A model generated the notes under the pieces. That model saw nothing but the letters and a program-made list of their open reading frames with translations. It had not been told where the DNA came from and ran no database searches. Position numbers and translations under genes: made by a program. A DNA stretch of 64,000 nt from Blastocatellia bacterium UBA7656 (lineage in GTDB: Bacteria; Acidobacteriota; Blastocatellia; UBA7656), in assembly GCA_002483445.1 (NCBI GenBank), contig DLHY01000163.1:44170-108169 (forward strand), written 5' to 3'. Positions 42,798-50,722 of this stretch are shown here, piece after piece; the stretch's first letter is position 1, and the number at the start of each line of letters is the position of its first letter.

Positions 42798-44219
42798 ATG
42801 AATGAAGCTCAACAACGAATTGATCAGCTAAGTTCTATGGTTGTTTCGCTCTATCAGAGTGGACAGTATGAAGAAGCAATCAAGTACGCTACCCAGTCTG
42901 TTGACTTAACTCGACATATTTTTGGCGAGCAGCATCCAGACTTTGCCCAAAGCCTCAACAACCTGGCTGGGTTGTACTACTCAATGGGCGACTATGCTGC
43001 TGCCGAGCCGCTCCACAAACAGGCGATGGAGATTTATCGAGTCGCGCTTGGCGAGCAGCATCCGTCTCAGCAGCAAGCGACGAACGAAGACATCGGCATT
43101 CAATTGCGCGAAGCGATCTTTACTCCGCTCCTCAAAGCCATCGGCAATCGAAAGCGGTTGCTGATTTCTCCCGACGGCGACCTCTCGCGGTTGCCCTTCG
43201 AGGTCTTGCCTGCACAAGACGGGCGGCGATTGATCGATGAATACCGAATCAGCTACCTGGGCGCAGGGCGCGATGTGGTTCGGTTCGATTTCAAATCAAA
43301 CCGTGAGCCTGCTCGCTCGCTCGTCGCAGCCGATCCCGATTTCGATTTCGGCGCGAAAGTTACTCATGCCGAAGCTGCGGCAGGCACGGGCCGCCGCTCG
43401 CTCGATCTCAAACGCGACGCGATGCGCTTTAACCGCTTGCCCGGCACAAGGGTCGAAGGCCAAAGCATCGCCTCCATGCTCGATGCCGAGCTTTGGACTG
43501 AGGACGCGGCTTTAGACGCTCGTCTGAAGCGTTGCCGCTCGCCCCGCATCCTGCACCTTGCAACGCACGGCTTCTTCCTCGAAGACCAGAAACGCGACCC
43601 GAACGAAGACCGTTTCGGCATGGGCGCGATGAGTTTCTCGGAAACCGGGATGGAGCGGCTCACAGGTTCGCGTTTGGAAAATCCACTGCTTCGCTCAGGA
43701 CTCGCGCTTGCAGGCGTGAACACATGGCTTGAGAAAGGCGAATTGATGGAAGAAGCCGAAGACGGGCTTCTCACGGCGGAAGACGTTTCGGGGCTTGACC
43801 TGCTCGACACAGAGCTTGTCGTCTTGTCTGCGTGCGAGACGGGACTCGGCGAAGTGCGCACAGGCGAAGGAGTGTTCGGACTCCGCCGCGCGTTCGTGCT
43901 TGCGGGGGCAAGGACGCTGGTGATGAGTTTGTGGAAAGTTCCCGATGAGCAGACACAGGAGTTGATGGAGGATTTCTATCGTCGCATTCTCGCGGGCCAG
44001 CCTCGCGCCGATGCACTGCGCGAGGCTCAACTGGCGATGAAAGCAAAGCACCCGGAGCCTAAGTATTGGGGTGCGTTCATCTGTGATACTGCTGGCGAAT
44101 TTGGGAAATGTCCGACAAGCTGGCAGCTTGTCGCGGGCTGCGCAAAGCGTCGGTGGCGGGAAACAACGACAAGCTGGCAGCTTGTCGGACATTGCGCAGC
44201 GCATCTTCAGGCTGACTGA
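42798..44219 (+). CDS. TPR-CHAT (caspase-like) protein with shortened TPR array
   Basis: About 473 residues from ATG 42798 (MNEAQQRIDQLSSMVVSLYQ), which has AAGGA nine bases upstream. There are only about two TPR units (HPDFAQSLNNLAGLYYSMGD-YAAAEPLHKQAMEIYR), after which the sequence jumps at ALGEQHPSQQQATNEDIG into the CHAT domain. The CHAT dyad is HLATHGFFLED and LSACETGLGEVRTGEG. CHAT proteases act in bacterial defence and regulated death. The last 40 residues (TSWQLVAGC and TSWQLVGHC) are encoded by a REP-like palindrome pair and are not part of the family. Last large gene of the island's core. Confidence 0.85.
   Translation: MNEAQQRIDQLSSMVVSLYQSGQYEEAIKYATQSVDLTRHIFGEQHPDFAQSLNNLAGLYYSMGDYAAAEPLHKQAMEIYRVALGEQHPSQQQATNEDIGIQLREAIFTPLLKAIGNRKRLLISPDGDLSRLPFEVLPAQDGRRLIDEYRISYLGAGRDVVRFDFKSNREPARSLVAADPDFDFGAKVTHAEAAAGTGRRSLDLKRDAMRFNRLPGTRVEGQSIASMLDAELWTEDAALDARLKRCRSPRILHLATHGFFLEDQKRDPNEDRFGMGAMSFSETGMERLTGSRLENPLLRSGLALAGVNTWLEKGELMEEAEDGLLTAEDVSGLDLLDTELVVLSACETGLGEVRTGEGVFGLRRAFVLAGARTLVMSLWKVPDEQTQELMEDFYRRILAGQPRADALREAQLAMKAKHPEPKYWGAFICDTAGEFGKCPTSWQLVAGCAKRRWRETTTSWQLVGHCAAHLQAD
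44109..44190. repeat. REP-like palindrome pair at the end of the CHAT gene
   Basis: Two copies of CGACAAGCTGGCAGCTTGTC, 36 bases apart, forming perfect palindromes. They are translated as TSWQLV in the CHAT reading frame. Confidence 0.85.
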
Positions 44220-44376
44220 ATTCGCCAGCAGTATCATCTGTCAGGGTTACGACGGGCCGCTTCTACCGCACGCTTCGATTTAAATTGGCGGCGGCAGACA
44301 AAGCCATGACTCTGCCGTATGATTAAGCGGGTTGCAGATGAGACATTCTACGGAAAGTTTATCAAGGAGTTGATTG

Positions 44377-44778
44377 ATGCATAATCGAGCGAGCCGGAAC
44401 GAGGCTGGAGATGTTCAGCGAATCGCGTCACCGCAGGCGCTCACTCCAAGCCAGCGGCGGAAACAGATACGACTCGTGTGTGATGCGATTGCTCGTGAAT
44501 TCCATCCCGAAAAAATAGTGCTTTTCGGCTCCTACCCCTGCGGCAAGCCGCGCCCCGACTCGGATGTCGATCTGCTTGTGATTATGCCTTTCGAGGGAAG
44601 CCCGTTTAGGCAGGCTTCTTTAATTCTAAGCCATGTGGTGCGCGCAGTGGGCGTGCTGCCGATGGACTTGCTCGTGCGCACGTCGGAGCAGGTCGGAGAG
44701 AGATTGCAGATGGGCGACAACTTCATGCGCGAGATCGTCGAGCGCGGTAAGGTTATGTATGAAGCCGACCACGCTTGA
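44377..44778 (+). CDS. MNT-type nucleotidyltransferase-domain protein
   Basis: About 133 residues from ATG 44377 with AAGGAG seven bases upstream. The nucleotidyltransferase signature is VLFGSYPCGKPRPDSDVDLL (G-S-x10-D-x-D), the minimal nucleotidyltransferase fold. In MNT-HEPN systems this protein is the antitoxin that AMPylates or otherwise blocks the HEPN RNase. The HEPN gene overlaps its 3' end by 20 bases, but is frameshifted. Confidence 0.85.
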   Translation: MHNRASRNEAGDVQRIASPQALTPSQRRKQIRLVCDAIAREFHPEKIVLFGSYPCGKPRPDSDVDLLVIMPFEGSPFRQASLILSHVVRAVGVLPMDLLVRTSEQVGERLQMGDNFMREIVERGKVMYEADHA

Positions 44779-45143
44779 GTGGATCAGCAAAGCGGAGGAT
44801 GATTGGCACGTCGCCGGGATGAGTTATCGCGCCCGCAAGCATCCGAGCTATGATGCAGCCGCCTTTCATGCCCAGCAGTGCGCAGAAAAGTACCTCAAAG
44901 CCAGGCTGGAAGAAGCAGGCATCGCCTTCGCCCGGACGCATGACCTGCGTGCTGCATCAGATGGTTCTCGCTATCGAGCCAGGATGGGCAGGCTTGCAAC
45001 CCTTTCTGATCTCACTCAATCCTTTTGCTGTCGCATATCGCTATCCCGGCATTTCGGCTACCAGAGCCGATTCCAAAGATGCGCTGAAGAACTGTCGTGA
45101 AGTGCGTCGCGTCATCCGAACGAGCTTCGGCCTGCCAGTGTAA
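44759..45143 (+). pseudogene. HEPN-domain toxin gene with a +1 frameshift
   Basis: Starting at ATG 44759 the frame reads MKPTTLEWISKAEDDWHVAG, then SYDAAAFHAQQCAEKYLKAR and THDL, and then loses its sense. One extra C near 44948 explains it: removing it gives VLHQMVLAIEPGWAGLQPFL, SLNPFAVAYRYPG and DALKNCREVRRVIRTSFGLP to a stop at 45143, the normal HEPN ending. The R-x4-6-H type active site region would be affected. Either a true pseudogene or a sequencing error. Confidence 0.85.
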
Positions 45144-45181
45144 GGCAATTGAAAACCAGGCTTGACGAAAACCTCGCGCGG

Positions 45182-45246
45182 TGAGTTTATCAATAAGCTA
45201 TGAAACTGATTTTCATGGGTACACCCGAATTCGCCGTTCCCTCGCT
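45182..45246 (+). repeat. Direct repeat: 5' end of fmt (right, intact copy)
   Basis: This is the fmt leader and first codons, matched by 37687-37751 with 60 of 65 bases. It forms the right boundary of the island. Confidence 0.9.
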
Positions 45247-46180
45247 CTCTCGTCTCATCCTTGACGGTCACGAGGTCGCCGCCGTGTTCACTCAACCCGA
45301 CAAGCCCGCAGGACGCGGCAACAAACTTCATCCGCCGCCTGTCAAAACGCTGGCGCTCGATCACGGCATCGCTGTTCATCAGCCTGCGAAAATAAAAACA
45401 AATGAAGAAGTGCGCCGAGTGTTCGAGCAGATCGCGCCGCGCGCCTGCGTGGTCGCGGCCTACGGTCGCATACTGCCTGAATGGATGCTTGCTATCCCTG
45501 AGCTTGGCTGCATCAACGTCCATGCATCGCTGCTGCCGCGATACCGGGGAGCAGCGCCGATCAACTGGGCCATAGCCCGCGGCGAACGAGAGACGGGCAT
45601 CACCATAATGCAGATGGATGCGGGTATGGACACCGGGCCGATTCTCGCAACGCGCGCAACCCCGATAGGCGAGGAGGAAACCGCGCCTGAACTTTCAGTC
45701 CGGCTCTCTCAAATCGGCGCAGAGCTTCTTTCACAAACTCTGCCACTCGTCGAGCGCGGCGAGATCAAGCCTGTCAGTCAAAACTCGGACGAAGCCACTT
45801 ACGCGCCTATGCTCAAACGCGAAGACGGCCTGATCGACTGGCGAATGACTGCGCAAGAGATAGCCCACAGAGTGCGAGGCTTTCAGCCCTGGCCCGGAAC
45901 CTTCACCTTTTTCCGTGGTGGCAGATTGATGCTCTGGAAAGCGCGCGAAGCTGATTTTCAACATCACGCCGAACCCGCGACTATTATCCATCTGGAAAAA
46001 TCCGGCGTCGCTGTGGCGTGCGCCGATGAGACGGCCCTCGTCATCGAAGAGATTCAGATCGAAGGCAAACGAAGGATGTCGGCTAAGGATTTTATAAACG
46101 GCTCTCGCCTTTCGGTCGGTGACCGCATCACTGACGAAAGCGCGTGGCGCGAAAGCAGGGGCGAAAAATCGACGTCTTGA
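45200..46180 (+). CDS. fmt: Methionyl-tRNA formyltransferase
   Basis: A 326-residue enzyme. The N-terminal formyl-transferase domain has the substrate loop FTQPDKPAGRGNKL, the folate site INVHASLLPRYRGAAPINWA with Asn-His and, downstream, MDAGMDTGPIL (Asp of the catalytic triad). The C-terminal OB-like domain starts near YAPMLKREDGLIDWRM. It formylates initiator Met-tRNA in the cytoplasm. Its usual neighbour def is not upstream; instead a 7.4-kb island ends at its leader, and a second copy of its first codons lies at the far side of that island. Confidence 0.96.
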   Translation: MKLIFMGTPEFAVPSLSRLILDGHEVAAVFTQPDKPAGRGNKLHPPPVKTLALDHGIAVHQPAKIKTNEEVRRVFEQIAPRACVVAAYGRILPEWMLAIPELGCINVHASLLPRYRGAAPINWAIARGERETGITIMQMDAGMDTGPILATRATPIGEEETAPELSVRLSQIGAELLSQTLPLVERGEIKPVSQNSDEATYAPMLKREDGLIDWRMTAQEIAHRVRGFQPWPGTFTFFRGGRLMLWKAREADFQHHAEPATIIHLEKSGVAVACADETALVIEEIQIEGKRRMSAKDFINGSRLSVGDRITDESAWRESRGEKSTS

Positions 46181-46224
46181 CATAACCGGCCTGCGCTCGA
46201 TTATAATGATCACGGCATTTTAGA

Positions 46225-46361
46225 TAAGGGGAGTAGATCACTCTACCGATGAAGTCGTCAGGACGACCGCCCAGCCAGGCGGTTCGGCTCATCGGCGCGG
46301 GCAGCAGATGCCCACGGATCGAGACCTTTTGCGGCAATTCGCAAAAGGTCTTTTCCTTTTG
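46225..46361 (+). promoter_or_regulatory. Mn2+ riboswitch (yybP-ykoY class) upstream of htpX
   Basis: Conserved blocks in order: AAGGGGAGTAG (46227), GAAGTCGTCA (46251), and GGATCGAGACC (46317), the last opening a terminator-like hairpin GACCTTTTGCG/CGCAAAAGGTC (46323-46350) followed by TTTTCCTTTT. These match the GGGGAGUAG, GUCGUCA and AGACC parts of the Mn2+-binding yybP-ykoY aptamer. It ends 20 bases before the htpX ATG. Confidence 0.92.
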
Positions 46362-46381
46362 CGCTAAAGGAGAATGTGAGT

Positions 46382-47251
46382 ATGAATCGAATCAAAACCG
46401 TTATGCTGCTTGCGGCGCTTACGGCCCTCTTTCTCTTCATCGGGCAGGCGCTCGGAGGACGGACGGGACTCATCATCGCCATCGTTTTTACGGGGCTGAT
46501 GAACTTCGCGAGTTACTGGTGGTCGGACAAGATAGTTTTGCGAATGTATGGCGCGCAGGAAATCAGCGAATCGGACGCGCCCGATCTCTTCCGCATCGTG
46601 CGCGAACTCGCTTTGCGCGGCAGTATGCCTATGCCAAAGGTTTACATTATCCCGGAAGAAACGCCCAACGCTTTCGCTACAGGGCGCAATCCTCAACACG
46701 CCGCCGTTGCAGTCACACAGGGACTACTGCAACTTCTCAGCCGCGAAGAGCTATCGGGAGTCATAGCTCACGAGCTTGGACACGTTCGCAATCGCGACAC
46801 GCTGATTATGACCGTCGCGGCGACAATCGCGGGCGCGCTCAGTCATCTGGCAACGATGGCGATGTGGGGCGCTTTCTTAGGCGGTCGCTCGGATGATGAT
46901 GATGACGGCGGCAGTCCTTTGGGCGGATTGCTCTCGATCATACTCGCGCCGATAGCAGCGGCTCTGATTCAGATGGCCATCTCGCGCTCGCGCGAATTTA
47001 TGGCCGATGAAGAAGGCGCGCGTCTTTCGGGCAATCCTTTGGCTCTCGCCTCCGCGCTTCGCAAGATCGAATCGTGGAGCCAGCGTTTGCCGATTCATTC
47101 AGGTTCGCCCGCGACGGCGCATCTGTTCATCATCAATCCGTTTTCGGGCGGCGGGATGATGTCTTTATTCAGCACGCATCCTTCGACCGAGGCTCGCATA
47201 GAGCGGCTCGAAGAGATGGCCCGTCAGGGCATTGCGATGACAGCGCGTTAA
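46382..47251 (+). CDS. htpX: HtpX-family membrane zinc metalloprotease
   Basis: About 289 residues from ATG 46382, preceded by AAGGAG. Two N-terminal transmembrane segments (about 5-22 and 27-50). The peptidase M48 motif is VIAHELGHVRNRDTL, with H-E-x2-H ligands (about 135-139) and a third ligand region at FMADEEGARLSG. Further hydrophobic segments follow at 145-168 and around 180-205, plus a C-terminal tail with FSTHPSTEARIERLEEM. HtpX degrades damaged membrane proteins. A Mn2+ riboswitch lies directly upstream, an unusual control for this family. Confidence 0.93.
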   Translation: MNRIKTVMLLAALTALFLFIGQALGGRTGLIIAIVFTGLMNFASYWWSDKIVLRMYGAQEISESDAPDLFRIVRELALRGSMPMPKVYIIPEETPNAFATGRNPQHAAVAVTQGLLQLLSREELSGVIAHELGHVRNRDTLIMTVAATIAGALSHLATMAMWGAFLGGRSDDDDDGGSPLGGLLSIILAPIAAALIQMAISRSREFMADEEGARLSGNPLALASALRKIESWSQRLPIHSGSPATAHLFIINPFSGGGMMSLFSTHPSTEARIERLEEMARQGIAMTAR

Positions 47252-47281
47252 TATTCCTGCTCCGGCAGGTCTGTAAAAAAC

Positions 47282-47410
47282 AACAGGGGAGTAGATCACC
47301 CTTCGCGGTTCGGTGAAATCGTCAATACGGCTGCTGCCACGCGGCCCGGTTCACCGGCAAAGGATCGAGACCTTTTGCGGCAATTCGCAAAAGGTCTTTT
47401 TCTTTTGCGA
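47282..47410 (+). promoter_or_regulatory. Mn2+ riboswitch (yybP-ykoY class) upstream of the DUF454-like/terC operon
   Basis: AGGGGAGTAG (47285), GAAATCGTCAATACG (47315), GGATCGAGACC (47362) and hairpin GACCTTTTGCG/CGCAAAAGGTC (47369-47396) with TTTTTCTTTTG. The last 40 bases are almost identical to the copy before htpX while the stem regions in between differ, as expected for covarying stems. It precedes a three-gene operon ending in a TerC/Alx-type gene, a classic target of this class. Confidence 0.93.
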
Positions 47411-47429
47411 ACAAGAAAGAGAGGGTGGA

Positions 47430-47651
47430 TTGGCAAAAATTTTATGGAGCAAATTGCGAGTCGCGACGGGATTGCTGATGATCGCGCTCGGCCTGGTGGG
47501 GCTGTTGGTGCCTATCATGCCGACCATTCCTTTTCTGTTTGCTGCCGTCGCCATGCTCGGTCGAGATCATCCGGCTGTTCGCCCGTTCACATCGCGGCTT
47601 GACCGATGGCGCGACCGTCGTCGCTCGCCGCGAACGGAAACTAAACTTTGA
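47430..47651 (+). CDS. Small membrane protein (DUF454/YbaN-like)
   Basis: About 73 residues from a TTG start at 47430, with GAGGGTGG upstream (no ATG fits). One hairpin of hydrophobic segments, VATGLLMIALGLVGLLVPIM and PTIPFLFAAVAMLGRDHPAV, is followed by a basic tail. The G-L-x-P-x-x-P-T-x-P-F pattern is that of DUF454 proteins, inner-membrane proteins of unknown role. First gene after the second Mn2+ riboswitch, so probably manganese- or pH-responsive. Confidence 0.72.
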   Translation: MAKILWSKLRVATGLLMIALGLVGLLVPIMPTIPFLFAAVAMLGRDHPAVRPFTSRLDRWRDRRRSPRTETKL

Positions 47652-47745
47652 TTCGATCATCGCGGGCCGCTGGCCCTGCGCAGGTTTAACTCATAAGCTC
47701 GCTCGCGCGGGCTTCAACAGATTACGCGAAAGAAAGGTGAAAACT

Positions 47746-48039
47746 ATGAATTGTCCTGCTTGCAATACGATGTTGAAGGTGTCTGACCGTCAGGGTGTCG
47801 AAATCGATTACTGCCCTTCGTGCCGCGGGGTGTGGCTTGACCGCGGAGAGTTGGACAAGATAATCCAGCGTGAATCGTCCGTTCGGCTCGATGATCGCAG
47901 AGACGATTATGATATGGACGACTCAGATGATGGCAGGCGCAGATACGGGAATGATGAGCGCGGAGACCGGCGCGACAGCTACGATAACAGGAAGCGAAAA
48001 CGAGGGGGATTTTTCAGCGATCTGTTCGACTTCGATTGA
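47746..48039 (+). CDS. Zinc-ribbon protein of the zf-TFIIB type
   Basis: A 97-residue protein from ATG 47746 with AAAGGTG upstream. It starts with MNCPACNTMLKVSDRQGVEI and DYCPSCRGVWLDRGELDKII, two CxxC knuckles typical of the TFIIB-like zinc-ribbon family. A highly charged Asp/Arg-rich linker (about 45-85, DDRRDDYDMDDSDDGRRRYG) and the ending GGFFSDLFDFD follow. Function unknown; the FSDLFDF ending is shared by many such small proteins. It is the middle gene of the riboswitch-controlled operon. Confidence 0.85.
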   Translation: MNCPACNTMLKVSDRQGVEIDYCPSCRGVWLDRGELDKIIQRESSVRLDDRRDDYDMDDSDDGRRRYGNDERGDRRDSYDNRKRKRGGFFSDLFDFD

Positions 48040-48129
48040 TCGCAACGATAACAGACAAGACCGGCAGCGCCGCATACCACTGTGAATGCGGCGCTGCAAA
48101 ACACAGATATTTTATCGGAGCGAAATCGA

Positions 48130-49176
48130 ATGCAAACTCATCTCTTTCCTTTTTCGGATTACTGGTGGTTTTACGCCGGGTTCACTTTGTTCGTCCTTCT
48201 GATGCTGGCGCTCGATCTGGGCGTTTTTCATCGCAAAGCGCACGCCGTCTCTTTTCGCGAAGCCGCCGCGTGGAGCGTCGCGTGGGTCGCGCTGTCGCTG
48301 GCTTTCAACTATCTGTTTTATCGTTACGCGCTGTGGAAGTTACCGCAGGACGCGCGGCTGATGAGCATTCCCGGTTTCGATCCGCAGGAAGCGGCCCGAC
48401 TGGCGGGACTCGAATTCCTCACCGGCTATATAATCGAAAAGGCGTTGTCGGTTGATAACATCTTCGTGTTCGTTCTGATATTCGGCTACTTCGCGGTTCC
48501 TGCGATCTATCAGCATCGCGTTTTGTTTTACGGCATCATTGGCGCACTGCTCTTTCGCGCCGCGTTCATCGCCGCCGGGTCGGCGCTCGTTCAGTATCAC
48601 TGGATCATTATAATTTTCGGCGCGTTTTTGATCCTCACCGGAGCGAAGATGCTGTTTATTTCCGACAAGGAGATCAAGCCTGAAAAAAATCTGCTGATTC
48701 GATTGTTCAAAAAACTCATTCCCGTCACGACTGAGATGCGCGAACAGCGATTCTTCGTGATGAGCGGCGGCGCGCTTCATGCGACCCCGCTTTTTATCGC
48801 GCTTCTGTTCGTCGAAACGACCGATGTCATCTTCGCCGTCGATTCCGTTCCGGCGATCTTTGCCATCACAAACGAGCCTCTGATTGTGTTCACCTCGAAT
48901 GTGTTTGCGATACTCGGATTGCGCGCGATGTATTTTCTTCTGGCGGGGGCCGTGGACAAATTCCACATGCTCAAATACGGGCTTGCGCTGGTTCTGATTT
49001 TCGTGGGATTGAAAATGGTATGGCTCAACGGACTCTGGGATGGCAAGTTTCCCATCGTTCTTTCGCTGGGCATCATCGTCGCCATCATCGCCGCATCCGT
49101 CATACTCTCTCTTCTCTTGCCCCGCAGCAAAGCGGCTTCGCCCGCCGCTGAAAAAATCGTCGAAGGCAGCGATTGA
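48130..49176 (+). CDS. TerC-family integral membrane protein (Alx-like)
   Basis: About 348 residues from ATG 48130 (GGAG nine bases upstream). Eight or nine transmembrane segments. It carries the family motifs LDLGVFHRKAHAVSFREAAA, EKALSVDNIFVFVLIFGYF, LFVETTDVIFAVDSVPAIFA and LRAMYFLLAGAVDKFHMLKY. TerC/Alx/MeeF-type proteins export Mn2+ or protect against metal stress and high pH, and are classic targets of yybP-ykoY riboswitches, consistent with the riboswitch at the head of this operon. Confidence 0.95.
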   Translation: MQTHLFPFSDYWWFYAGFTLFVLLMLALDLGVFHRKAHAVSFREAAAWSVAWVALSLAFNYLFYRYALWKLPQDARLMSIPGFDPQEAARLAGLEFLTGYIIEKALSVDNIFVFVLIFGYFAVPAIYQHRVLFYGIIGALLFRAAFIAAGSALVQYHWIIIIFGAFLILTGAKMLFISDKEIKPEKNLLIRLFKKLIPVTTEMREQRFFVMSGGALHATPLFIALLFVETTDVIFAVDSVPAIFAITNEPLIVFTSNVFAILGLRAMYFLLAGAVDKFHMLKYGLALVLIFVGLKMVWLNGLWDGKFPIVLSLGIIVAIIAASVILSLLLPRSKAASPAAEKIVEGSD

Positions 49177-49182
49177 CGAAAC

Positions 49183-49222
49183 AGCGGATGAAAGTGACTC
49201 TGCAAAGTCGCTTTCATCCGCT
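49183..49222. terminator. Bidirectional hairpin after terC (AGCGGATGAAAG type)
   Basis: Stem AGCGGATGAAAGTGAC/GTCGCTTTCATCCGCT with an 8-base loop, between the convergent terC and DUF2911 genes. A near-identical hairpin lies at 56673-56718. There is no strong T-run here, so termination is plausible but not certain. Confidence 0.6.
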
Positions 49223-49338
49223 TTGAGCAAATCCATTTCGATTTTCCACACCTACAGGGCGCGAATCGATTTGCGCTCGCGGCTTTTCAATAACAGCGCG
49301 AGACGCTGAATATCAGAGATGCGCACAGTTCGAGCGGA

Positions 49339-49818
49339 TCACGCTTTTTGAAATTCTGTCGAGAGAGAGAAGTTGCCCCACTGCAAAACGAATCGCCCGC
49401 CGCTGGACGAGTTTTCCAGTTTGATCGTAAGCATCTCAACCGGACTTTCAACCTTCTGATATTTCAAAGGAGCTTCCGCTGCTGTCGTCTTGTCTTCGGC
49501 CTGAACTATCAACACCCATTCGTGCGACGCGACGAATTTCGCTTTGAGAATGTATTTGCCCGGCTGAATGGTCTTCTCTCCGAATTTCAAAGCGACATCC
49601 GTCGAGAGAGTGGTTGCCGCATCAGCGCCCATGCGCCATTCCTGACCGGGTTTGATCATCGCTTCGATGTCGCGGCCTTTCAAAGCAGGGCGACCATACT
49701 CGACGCTGACTTTCCCGCCTGCTATTTCCAGAGAAGCATTGCCGCGACCTCCGTCGTGAGCGAACGCGCAGCCCATGCAAAAGACTGCCAGCATGATCAG
49801 TGAAATGAGTTTTTTCAT
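49339..49818 (-). CDS. Exported DUF2911 protein
   Basis: A 159-residue protein with a signal peptide (MKKLISLIMLAVFCMGCAFA; the Cys may be a lipobox, MGC-A). The DUF2911 core reads VSVEYGRPALKGRDIEAMIK, PGQEWRMGADAATTLSTDVA, IQPGKYILKAKFVASHEWVL and FVLQWGNFSLSTEF. The family is beta-rich, periplasmic and of unknown function, common in Bacteroidetes and Acidobacteria. Downstream of the CusF-SCO gene on the same strand. Confidence 0.88.
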   Translation of the reverse strand: MKKLISLIMLAVFCMGCAFAHDGGRGNASLEIAGGKVSVEYGRPALKGRDIEAMIKPGQEWRMGADAATTLSTDVALKFGEKTIQPGKYILKAKFVASHEWVLIVQAEDKTTAAEAPLKYQKVESPVEMLTIKLENSSSGGRFVLQWGNFSLSTEFQKA

Positions 49819-49852
49819 CCTTTGTCCTCCCTTGATAAATGAATCTGCAAAG

Positions 49853-50716
49853 CTACTCGATACCTTTGAGGCTTTTCAAATCGCTCAAAACCTCAGCCGT
49901 CTTCCACTCGTTGCCGCGATAGAGTTTTACGAGCTTTCCGTCCGAATTGATGAGAGCCGTGCGCAGCGAATGAACTATCTGGTCTCCATCCTTCCAGTAT
50001 TGCATACCGAAATAAGTCGCGATTTTTTTAACCTCGTCAGCCGTGCCGACGGCGAACTCCCATCGCTCGAATGCTTTCGCGTCGTCGGCGTGAGCCGCGC
50101 CGTACTCGCGCAGCACTTTCGGCTTGTCGTAATCCGTGTCGACGCTGATGCTGAGAAGATGAGCGCGCGGATATGAAGCCGCGTCCTGTTTGATGGCCTT
50201 GTTGATTTCGGCGAAGCGATCCGTCATCAGCGGGCAGTAATCAGGCAGCGGGCAGCGCGTATAGATGAAGGTCAAAAGCAAAGCCTGTCCGCGATAATTT
50301 TTCAGACGGATTTTTTTTGCATCCTGATTCACGAGCGTGAAGTCAGTCACCTCGTCGCCCGGTTTCGGCTCATTGGCGTTGGGCGCGCTCGTCGGATCAG
50401 AGCTTTCCTGAATGACGACTACGCCCTCAAGCCACGAGCGTTCGCCATCTATGACGAGAGTAGCCGTCACCCGGTCGCCGGGTTTGAGAACATCGAGCGC
50501 CCACGTATCTTTGAGCTTGAAAGGCATCGTCATCGCTTCCATGAAACTCGGAATGGTTTCGTGCGATATAGTCACCATGCCCATGCCCTTATCGACCTCG
50601 AACACTTTGCCCTTGAGATCGAATCGCTGCTCCTGTCCTGAACTTTGTTTCCGGCAGGAGAGCAGGGTTGAGAGCGCAGCGAGGATTATAAAAACTGCTA
50701 AAATTTTTATGCGCAT
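49853..50716 (-). CDS. CusF-like copper-binding plus SCO1/SenC fusion lipoprotein
   Basis: A 287-residue protein with lipobox LSTLLSC (Cys21). Residues about 30-110 form a CusF-type domain (MVTISHETIPSFMEAMTMPF with the Met/His copper residues). Residues about 120-285 are an SCO thioredoxin-like domain. The redox motif is TRCPLPDYCPLM, C-x5-C rather than the usual C-x3-C, and the distal His is in QIVHSLRTALI. SCO proteins assemble the CuA site of cytochrome oxidase. The fusion suggests copper capture and delivery in one chain. 6 bases downstream of trpF. Confidence 0.88.
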   Translation of the reverse strand: MRIKILAVFIILAALSTLLSCRKQSSGQEQRFDLKGKVFEVDKGMGMVTISHETIPSFMEAMTMPFKLKDTWALDVLKPGDRVTATLVIDGERSWLEGVVVIQESSDPTSAPNANEPKPGDEVTDFTLVNQDAKKIRLKNYRGQALLLTFIYTRCPLPDYCPLMTDRFAEINKAIKQDAASYPRAHLLSISVDTDYDKPKVLREYGAAHADDAKAFERWEFAVGTADEVKKIATYFGMQYWKDGDQIVHSLRTALINSDGKLVKLYRGNEWKTAEVLSDLKSLKGIE

Positions 50717-50722
50717 TTTCGT

